64,000 nucleotides of DNA from Atriophallophorus winterbourni. Taxonomy: Eukaryota > Platyhelminthes > Trematoda > Plagiorchiida > Microphallidae. A program made the position numbers and the translations under genes. Position 1 is the first letter of the stretch. Each line of letters starts with the position of its first letter. Location: contig JACCGJ010016190.1 of the NCBI GenBank assembly GCA_013407085.1, positions 48,203 through 112,202 of the forward strand, given 5' to 3'. The notes beneath the pieces are model-generated. The model was not told the DNA's origin. It did no database searches and saw only the letters and a program-made list of their open reading frames with translations. Of the stretch, positions 56,877-64,000 are shown piece after piece.

Positions 56877-59800
56877 TGAATTCAAATAAAGCCTTCACAC
56901 TTTAATTCTTTCTTTTCCATATCAGGTTTGTGTAGATGCCATTGAAGCTAGGTGAAATCGCTCAGACCTAGTATTTTGTTGCCGTTTGTCCACATCAGTT
57001 GGAGTTAGTTAGATTAGCGTCTGTCTGTTTGAATGTAAACTCATGGTTAACAATTTAATTATTGAACTACTGAGTTCGAAATGAATAAGGACAAATGCGA
57101 TTCTGATTCGCTTGGAATCTGGTGATCCAGCTAATTTAGGTTGATTATTAAATCAAGAATGTTTTGCGAATTTCGATAGTATATAAATTCGGAATTACAT
57201 TAAAATCGCGTGTGTAATTAGAAAACGAATAATATAAATTAAATTCACGCAAACTGTAAATATAAAAACGCTGGAATAACATGGGATTCATGAGCAATAG
57301 GGTAATAAGCGAAGATATTTTAAATATCTCTTGCTGTATAAAGTGAACATCAAATCAACCATTGTGAACTCAGCAATAGATTCCCAAAAAAATATTTATT
57401 CATGGTTAAGCAGAGACATGGTACATGAATAAGAATTTTAGTTTGAACTAGGTTCAGTATAGATACTGAGTGTAGTGCACAAAATTAGATATTTTGTGGA
57501 AAATCCCTTCCATTTAACTTTGAATTCTGCTCGCTTATTAAAGTCCTAAAAACAAGGAATATTTATATCTGTATGCAAGAGATGAAGCTACAAACATCGA
57601 TCTTTCACGTTATTATCAATCTTGGATAAACCGTGGAACGGAGAGTGAAAACGTTTTCTCGAATGTTCCCGTAGATATCTATAAGTTAGGACGGCCGAAA
57701 GCACAATCACATTGAATATTGATATTTGCTAAAAAATGTGCTAAATGCACAAAATCCTCAACGCAAGATGTGTTTGATGTACATGGTTCGCGGCTGGGAT
57801 TTTTACTGACTTCAAGAAAGACTTTTTCCACGTACATTATGGTAACATAATCTCCGAAATAAAGGCCCTAATATTGATTACATACTACTCGAAATGATTA
57901 TTTATCTGCACTGATGGATAAACTAATTTTACAGTAGAGACAACGTTTTTGTGTTGACAGTGACTAGTGCTGATTTAATAAAGTTTCGGTTCTTGGTCCG
58001 TTTCTTTGGAATTCTACGTTAATGATGTGCTCAATGTGTTTTGATTTATTATTTTCACAGGATTTTACTTCTCGTGCCACGTCATATAGCTGGAACACGT
58101 AAATTGTCTGTAGGAGGACAGAAGAACATTTTAAAATTGAAATATAGGTGAATACTTCCTTGATCAGAAGTGCTCATTACTCTATATGTTTGCTGGCCGA
58201 CCATTTGTTTTATTGACGATGATATCATTGAAAAGATCGATTTTTAGAACACTGAGTAAAATATGCAATGCGCAAACTGGTTTCCGTGTGCCATTGATTG
58301 GTCGTTTCCCGAAGAAACAACTGACGCATCCAATATGTCATACGGCGTGCGTGGCAGATCATTGAGTACAGTCTACCAGCCGATACACACCAACGATAGG
58401 AGAGTGCAGTGCGTTAGAACAAATTCGTGGACTGAAACCTTTGAGTCATTTAAAACGCCGTACAAAATCTAACTTGTTCTCGACAGTGAATTGTTAGATA
58501 CGATATAGTTTTTGATATACAAAATGGATCACATTTGTGTAAAATATTGATGGGCTGTAAAGTTTGACACTGACACAACGAACGGGATAACTAGTGGATA
58601 GCCTATTAAAATAGAGAAACGCTAAACATAGTTCGAAGAGCAACCTTTTTATACAGATCAAAAACATTTGGAAAGACTTTCTGAAAAATGTTCTCGCTTT
58701 TTTCTAGGAAAAGTAGTTGAAGTCTGCGCTTCAAGTAGGTCTCCTGGCTTTTATCGACAGACGATCAATCATTAAATAGAAATTATTCCTCTGAATGTCG
58801 TCCTTAGAGTTGATCGCTTTACTGCGCCAAATTAAACGAAATGATGCGGTTCACACGATACAACTATGAGCATTAAAAGCACAAAGAAAAAAGAGGAATC
58901 AGGTAATTATGGAAACAAACTTGTTGAGAATTGTAATTTATTTGAACATCATATGACATTGATTATCATACCGTCATTTACAGCTTCTAAAATAAGAAAA
59001 TATAGCTAGACGAAGTTTTTAATATAAAAATCAAGAGGGCCTAAAAACATCTCAAAGTGAATAGTTTCAAAATTGTTTGTAATAATGCTATTTATTTAGC
59101 GCAAAAAAGAAATTAATCGATTTGCCTCATCAAATTCAGCCTTATTTGAGCTGAAAAACTAGAACAATATCAATAATTGCGTTGAAGAAACCAACGTATT
59201 AAAAGCAGTCAAGATAAAGTTAAAATGGAACGAAATATTTAACAAGATTCATTAAACATGCATAACCCAGTGCCTTTCACCGTTCATTTAATGCTCACTT
59301 CTATTCTCCAATATATTCAGGTAAAACATCGGTACCACAAATATTTAGAAAATAACTGTGACTCACTAGACCCTGTCCAGTGTGTGTAACCAGCACGCAT
59401 ATAGCTCATCCTGCAGCACTCGGAGTTATGTAACGAGTCTATGGGTTAATAATGTGCAGATGACGGTATCGAATTACGAAATACTTGGATACCGAACCAA
59501 CTCCTGAATGAAATTGTCAAATCGTTACCTAATCCCATCAAGTTAAGTTTAAGACACGGAGGAGAATTGGTGGTTCATTATTTGTTATGTATTTAATGTA
59601 TACAAAATTTGAGTTATTATTATCGACATAATTATCATTGGTTCCCATTTGAGGATCAATTTTTAAATGTAAATCATGTGCTAATAAATTTTATTCCATA
59701 TTATATTGAAAATTGCTCACGAAATTGATTTAGGAAACATTAAGTGCACCAGTGTTAGTCATCGGAACAATCTGGATGTGATGGATAATAATGGAGGGCT

Positions 59801-61526
59801 TCAAACTTACGCGGTTCATTTGGGCTATCGCTTTGGTATTCACCTGTAAAAAAATTGGTGATCAATTCATTACCTTAGAGAATAATAGGTACAAATATTA
59901 TAGTAACAATTTCAACCGTGTAAAAGTTGAAGTTTTATACATTATAATTTTTTATATTATTATTTAATATTTTCTCATTTTGCGATTGCGTTGTTGCATG
60001 TTTTATTAAATCGCATATAGCCTGTCAAGTTTCATGATGGTGGTTTTGTTGTCATGGCAGGGTGCTTTGACAAATAGATTCCTGAATATTTTACAATGTG
60101 TATTTATCCTTTTTTATAGTGTTGTTTGGAGGCATGTAAAAATATCATTTATCAATATGTTATATGCAGTAAGAGTATCGAAAAGAGAATTGTATGTGAG
60201 CACATGTGAGGCTCCCTAGAACCCTACAATAGTTCTCGATTCTCAATGAACTTCAGAATGTATTGTCTCGAGTCCAAGGCTTAGAGCAATTTCTCCCCTG
60301 TTTAAGGTTAAGCTTTTCTATAAACCTTTCTTAAACTAACCTGCTTTCAACTGCTATTGTAATAGAACTAGACAAGTAATTGTCCTAAATCCTCACAGCA
60401 TTACAATATCAAATCCAAAGTACTCCAGTGAACAATAATTTAGTAAAAAAAGAATCCAGAAAATGATTAATATAAGAGAAATATTATTTAAATTAGCGTA
60501 ACACTAATCGTTTTCACTCTAGCAAATCATTCGACAATGTATGCTAGTTTCACCGCTGAGTTAATTCACGGTGTTCACGGTTTCAGTAAAATGTGGCTTA
60601 ACCTATAAGTTTATTGATCAGATAATCGCATATTTTCTGTTACAAAAAATATCATACATTTCATGAATAGCTGCTTAGTTGTACTTACGCTTCGGCATTG
60701 AGATTACTTTATGAACGAAGAACATAACAATAGCAAACAAGCGCAATCCTAACATTTTTCCACGAGAAGACTCTCACAGATGATCATCAGCTATATTTAT
60801 TCGATGTGAAGAGAAAATCTTATTGGATATCTGACGAATCAACGGCGTAAAACAGGTACCCGCAAGCAGACAGATTGGTTTGAATCCAAAACGATTTGCA
60901 GCTTTATATTTTAGTTGCGAATTGTCTACAAATGTTGATTTAATCGTGAGGTGATACGAAAGTTCCTTAAGTTATACAACCTAGTGCTTTTTGAAATATG
61001 CTGCACAACATAATGGTAAATTACTCCCCGCAAGAGCGATGGAGATTGCCCAAATATCATTAATATCATGTAAACACATGTCTGCATGGTACTTTAAAAA
61101 TAGACTTGTTGCTGTGTACTTGATAACAACAAACGAAACGGAAATTTTATCCTGAACTGCGTGGGAGTTAATTGATAATGCACTGCTTTATTCGATATTT
61201 TGAATGTGACTCGTTACTAGACTGTTAGAGCACATCCGGCATGGAGAGTAAGGAAGAGTCCAGCCCGTTTCACAGAATGCGGTTGATTATGTAAATCGGT
61301 GCAAAGGTTTGTTGTCTATCACCACTGCTCCATTATTCAACTAGCTGACTCTTAAGATATTCCACAAAGGGGATAAAGAAGAAAATTGGATCACTCAGCA
61401 GTTATGGCATTTGTTGGCGTGTACGTTTGGTAACGATAAAGCAGTGAAAATCTTTCACACTGTGTAAAAGAAGAAGATGGTTTAATTTTTAGCCAAGCAC
61501 TCGAGGTGCATATAAAAAACCAATGT
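56877..61526. other. AT-rich, no gene seen
   Basis: A pyrimidine-rich acceptor-like site ends at 56924 (TTCTTTCTTTTCCATATCAG), but the following sequence stops quickly in two frames and gives only a short peptide (VCVDAIEAR) in the third. Nothing else recognised. Confidence 0.4.
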
Positions 61527-61699
61527 ATTGTGGTGCTCACATCCCCATCCCTTACACACCACTACCGGTTTCAGGCTTGGCCAGGAATCACTTCGTGATT
61601 CTGTATTTGAACATCGTGGTTCTTTGTAAGAACCCTATATAACAGTGGCATACAAATTTAACTTTGTTTACCGCATTTCCACTGTTTCAAGGGTCACTG

Positions 61700-61765
61700 A
61701 ACCTGATCTTACTGTCAACACCTAACGATGGCAAACAGCCTGAAATCGGTAATGGTGTGTAAGGG
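61700..61765 (+). ncRNA. Decayed hammerhead, first dimer unit
   Basis: CTTAC...GTAAG outer stem I is kept, but the core reads CTAACGA and GAAAT, both departing from invariant positions. Probably inactive. Confidence 0.4.
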
Positions 61766-61949
61766 ATGGGGATGTGAGCAACACAATACATTGGTCTTTT
61801 ATATGCGCCTCGAGCGCTTGGCCAGGAATCACTTCGTGATTCTGTATTTGAACATCTTGGTTCTTTCTAAGAACCCTATATAACAGTGGCATACAAATTT
61901 AACTTTGTTTAACCGCTTTTCCACTGTTCAAGGCTTACTGAACCGGATC

Positions 61950-62003
61950 TTACTGTCTCCACCTGACGATGGCAAACGCCTGAAACCGGTTTTGGTGTGT
62001 AAG
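61950..62003 (+). ncRNA. Hammerhead-like motif, second dimer unit
   Basis: CCAC-CTGACGA (CTGANGA is permitted), GGC/GCC stem II with a 4-base loop, GAAAC, then CG-GTT and TTGGTGTGTAAG. The core is intact, but stem I's cleavage-proximal pairs are changed from GTGG to TTGG. Confidence 0.45.
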
Positions 62004-62059
62004 GGAGGGGATGTTGAGCACACAATACATTGGTTTAATTCTTTTCCATTAGTTTTCAG

Positions 62060-62112
62060 CCACGGACGAATACAAACGTGGCGTTTATTCGGCGGGTCGA
62101 ATAATCCCGCCG
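62060..62112. other. GC-rich inverted repeat
   Basis: GGCGGG and CCCGCC around TCGAATAAT form a 6-bp hairpin inside otherwise AT-rich DNA. Function unknown; it may be the edge of an unrecognised element. Confidence 0.35.
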
Positions 62113-62224
62113 CGATTTTTTAATATATTTTCATTGAGTTGGCCGCTAACCTCGTTCTTCTGATCTGTTTATTGATCTATTCAGGCAAAGCTTTCGTATT
62201 CATGGGCTTGAAAAACCAAATTTT

Positions 62225-62379
62225 TATCCAACATTATATATATTTATCTATTTAATATATTTAATTATAATATATATATATATATAGATCTCTCATCAAT
62301 ATATCTATATATCATCTATCTATATATTATATCTACTATATATATTATATATAATTATCTATATATATATATATAAGAT

Positions 62380-62426
<47 letters not shown>

Positions 62427-62440
62427 ATATATAAGATATA
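62225..62440. repeat. TA-rich microsatellite at the RTE 3' end
   Basis: About 215 bp of mostly alternating TA with CT interruptions, abutting the RTE tail. RTE A also ends in a TA run, so the family may prefer such targets or create the run from its tail. Confidence 0.85.
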
Positions 62441-64000
62441 TGTTGTTGGCCTCCGGCGGTCGCTGGTTTACCATGGATGTACCCTCACATGCGCAAATGA
62501 ATGTCATGTTTTGCAGCTTTTTGAATGACTAAGCAGTCCGATTCGGGAGGAACAATCTCTCCCGCAGCGCTTACAACGATAGTCAGAAGTCTCCTGTATT
62601 GCATCAGTTGCACGCCGCGGCGTAATCTGCGTTCAGCAGCCAAGAGCTGTATTTGCTCCTCCCCGGCTTGCAGACAACGCTTTACACAATGCCTCCAAAG
62701 TGAGCGGTCAAGAGCCAGTTCTTCCCAGCTTGCGGGGTCAATGTCAAGAGCTTTCATATCTCTTTTGCAAATATCTTTGTACCGCAAGTGCGGTCTGCCC
62801 AATGGTCGACTTCCTAATTGCAACTCACCGTAGAGTAGATCTTTCGGAATACGACCATTTTCCATTCTATAGACATGACCAAGCCACCGCAGGCGGCGCT
62901 GACGTAATAGGGTGAACATGATCTGTAGACCAGCTTTTGAAAGCACTTCAGCGTTAGTCCCTCTGTCCATCCACGATATGCTCAAGATACGACGGATGCT
63001 TCGTAGATGGAAAGCATTCAGCTTCCGTTCGTGTCTTGCGTGGGTGGTCCAGGTTTCACTGCCGTATAGTAAAGCATTTAGTACGCACGCGCTGTATACC
63101 ATCATCTTTGTCTTTACAGTCAGCTTGCGGTTACCCCAAACACGAGAGTTCAATCGAGACAGAATGACAGCTGCTCGGCCAATCCGCTTATCAATCTCCG
63201 TGTCTAGCGAGAGGTTATCCGCAATGGTTGAACCAAGATATGTGAAATGATGTACTGGTTCAAGCTGACAGTTTCCAACAGTGATGGTTGGTGGCGATAC
63301 AGTCCCTTGACCAAGGACTTTGGTCTTGCTCATGCTGATTGTTAGACCAAATTCTTTGCATGCCGACGAAAAACAGTCCATTAGCGACTGTAGGTTCTCT
63401 TGGGAGTGAGCAATAAAGGCTGCATCGTCGGCAAACAACAGGTCACGGATTATCACATCCCGTACTTTGGTTTGTGCTCTCAACCGGTTCAGGTTGAAAC
63501 GCTTGCCATCACTTCGCGTGCGTATGTAAATGCCTTCTGTTCTCGTCTTAAAAGCGTGCTTCAGAAGCAGAGCAAAGAAAATGCCGAACAGCGTGGGAGC
63601 AAGAACACACCTTGTTTGCCCTCCTCGGCGCATTTCAACTGCTTTGAACTGCACCGTTGTAAATGGGACCTGGCCTGCATGCCTGAGTGGAAACGAAATA
63701 ACGAGTGAGCAGCCCTTGGGGGCAGTCCTCTCAGATCAAAGCATTTTGAACAGACCCTCCCTGCTGACGTAGTCGAATTGCTTAGTTAAATCAATAAAAA
63801 ACAGCGTATAATGCATACGCTGTTCCGACTCGTTCTTGCAGTGTCTCAGGGAGAAGATCATTCAACGGTTGATCTTCCTGCGCGAAGCCACTTGAGATTC
63901 GGAGTAAATTCTCAGCTAAAAACTTGCAGGCGGGATCTGTAAAACTTTCGGAAACAATTTGCCTACAGCTTCGGAAGGGAATCTCGTAATTGTTGCAGTC
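62441..64000 (-). mobile_element. RTE element F, runs off the window
   Basis: Minus-strand RTE from its 3' end (TGTTGTTGGCC, 62441) into the reverse transcriptase. The part beyond 63655 is disturbed by several short indels. Sequence is very close to element A. Confidence 0.85.
62485..63654 (-). CDS. RTE reverse transcriptase C-terminal region, open (389 aa)
   Basis: The longest uninterrupted RTE frame after element A's linker piece. CVLAPTLFGIFF near the start, catalytic LLFADDAAF at about residue 70, thumb ALLYGSETWTTH, RRLRWLGHVYRMENG, then GRPHLRYKDICKRDMK. The expected zinc-finger tail is lost to a frameshift near 62615 (reads LRRGVQLMQYRRL), ending HDIHLRM. The ATG is internal, so this is a fragment and not a complete protein. 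Confidence 0.75.
   Translation of the reverse strand: MQFKAVEMRRGGQTRCVLAPTLFGIFFALLLKHAFKTRTEGIYIRTRSDGKRFNLNRLRAQTKVRDVIIRDLLFADDAAFIAHSQENLQSLMDCFSSACKEFGLTISMSKTKVLGQGTVSPPTITVGNCQLEPVHHFTYLGSTIADNLSLDTEIDKRIGRAAVILSRLNSRVWGNRKLTVKTKMMVYSACVLNALLYGSETWTTHARHERKLNAFHLRSIRRILSISWMDRGTNAEVLSKAGLQIMFTLLRQRRLRWLGHVYRMENGRIPKDLLYGELQLGSRPLGRPHLRYKDICKRDMKALDIDPASWEELALDRSLWRHCVKRCLQAGEEQIQLLAAERRLRRGVQLMQYRRLLTIVVSAAGEIVPPESDCLVIQKAAKHDIHLRM

Larger units (their letters stand above)
61527..62035 (+). repeat. Fold-back plus tandem dimer of the 241-bp hammerhead repeat
   Basis: 61527-61578 is the family's 3' end inverted (CTTACACACCACTACCGG). Then two forward units begin at GGCCAGGAATCACTTCGTG (61579 and 61820), giving a 241-bp period. 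Each unit has small hairpins (AATCACTTCGTGATT; GGTTCTTTGTAAGAACC) and a hammerhead near its end. Inserts in the MEG introns are pieces of the same unit. Confidence 0.8.

Noticed and set aside
61590..61640. Hairpins in the 241-bp repeat as a tRNA-like SINE head
   Set aside because: No A-box or B-box spacing or cloverleaf could be fitted.

Overview
This is AT-rich eukaryotic DNA, and the contents point to a schistosome-like blood fluke. The evidence is very short symmetric exons separated by kilobase introns behind a signal-peptide exon (the micro-exon gene, MEG, architecture known from schistosomes), many RTE-clade and CR1-like non-LTR retrotransposons, a gypsy LTR element, and short repeats carrying hammerhead-ribozyme cores. 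The species assignment is inference. No tRNA, rRNA or ordinary long-exon gene was recognised.

The central object is a plus-strand MEG-like gene. A TATA box (753) precedes a signal-peptide exon (804-864). Ten in-frame exons follow: 7475-7495, 8979-9035, 11823-11852, 12721-12750 and 19403-19432, then a second set at 21788-21808, 26331-26387, 28186-28215, 29059-29088 and 31287-31316. Every internal exon is 21, 30 or 57 nt, a multiple of three, and all junctions are phase 1, so exons can be skipped or duplicated without breaking the frame. The second set exists because a block of about 14 kb (about 6905-21004) is tandemly duplicated (about 21028-35757). Two of the five exon types (57 nt and 30 nt) differ between copies far more than the flanking introns, almost entirely by amino-acid changes, while the last two (Arg/Ser/Pro-rich) are conserved or identical. 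A candidate terminal exon lies at 49408-49529.

Region by region: 1-750, nothing recognised. 753-6900, MEG start and a long intron with two hammerhead-like motifs (3011-3063, 3481-3538) and a CR1-like fragment (about 5860-6670). 6905-21004, duplication copy 1, with a near-full-length degenerate RTE element (14574-18634) inserted after the duplication. 21028-35757, copy 2, with a three-level nest of RTE, CR1-like and gypsy sequence (21932-25029), a 5'-truncated RTE with a clear 16-bp target-site duplication (32402-34034) and a CR1-like fragment (about 34540-35625). 35758-49290, CR1-like remnants, two tail-to-tail RTE copies (38070-41670 plus, 41770-44525 minus) and an RTE 5'-UTR fragment (48360-49290). 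49408-61500, the candidate last exon, mostly empty AT-rich DNA, a CR1-like tail (52600-52995) and a CATA microsatellite (56165-56490). 61527-62035, a fold-back plus tandem dimer of a 241-bp hammerhead-bearing repeat. 62225-64000, a TA microsatellite followed by an RTE copy that runs off the window.

The MEG exons are the only host coding sequence I can support. Nearly everything else is mobile-element sequence lying inside its introns or downstream. Because many insertions occur in only one duplication copy, the two copies act as empty-site and filled-site controls for each other.
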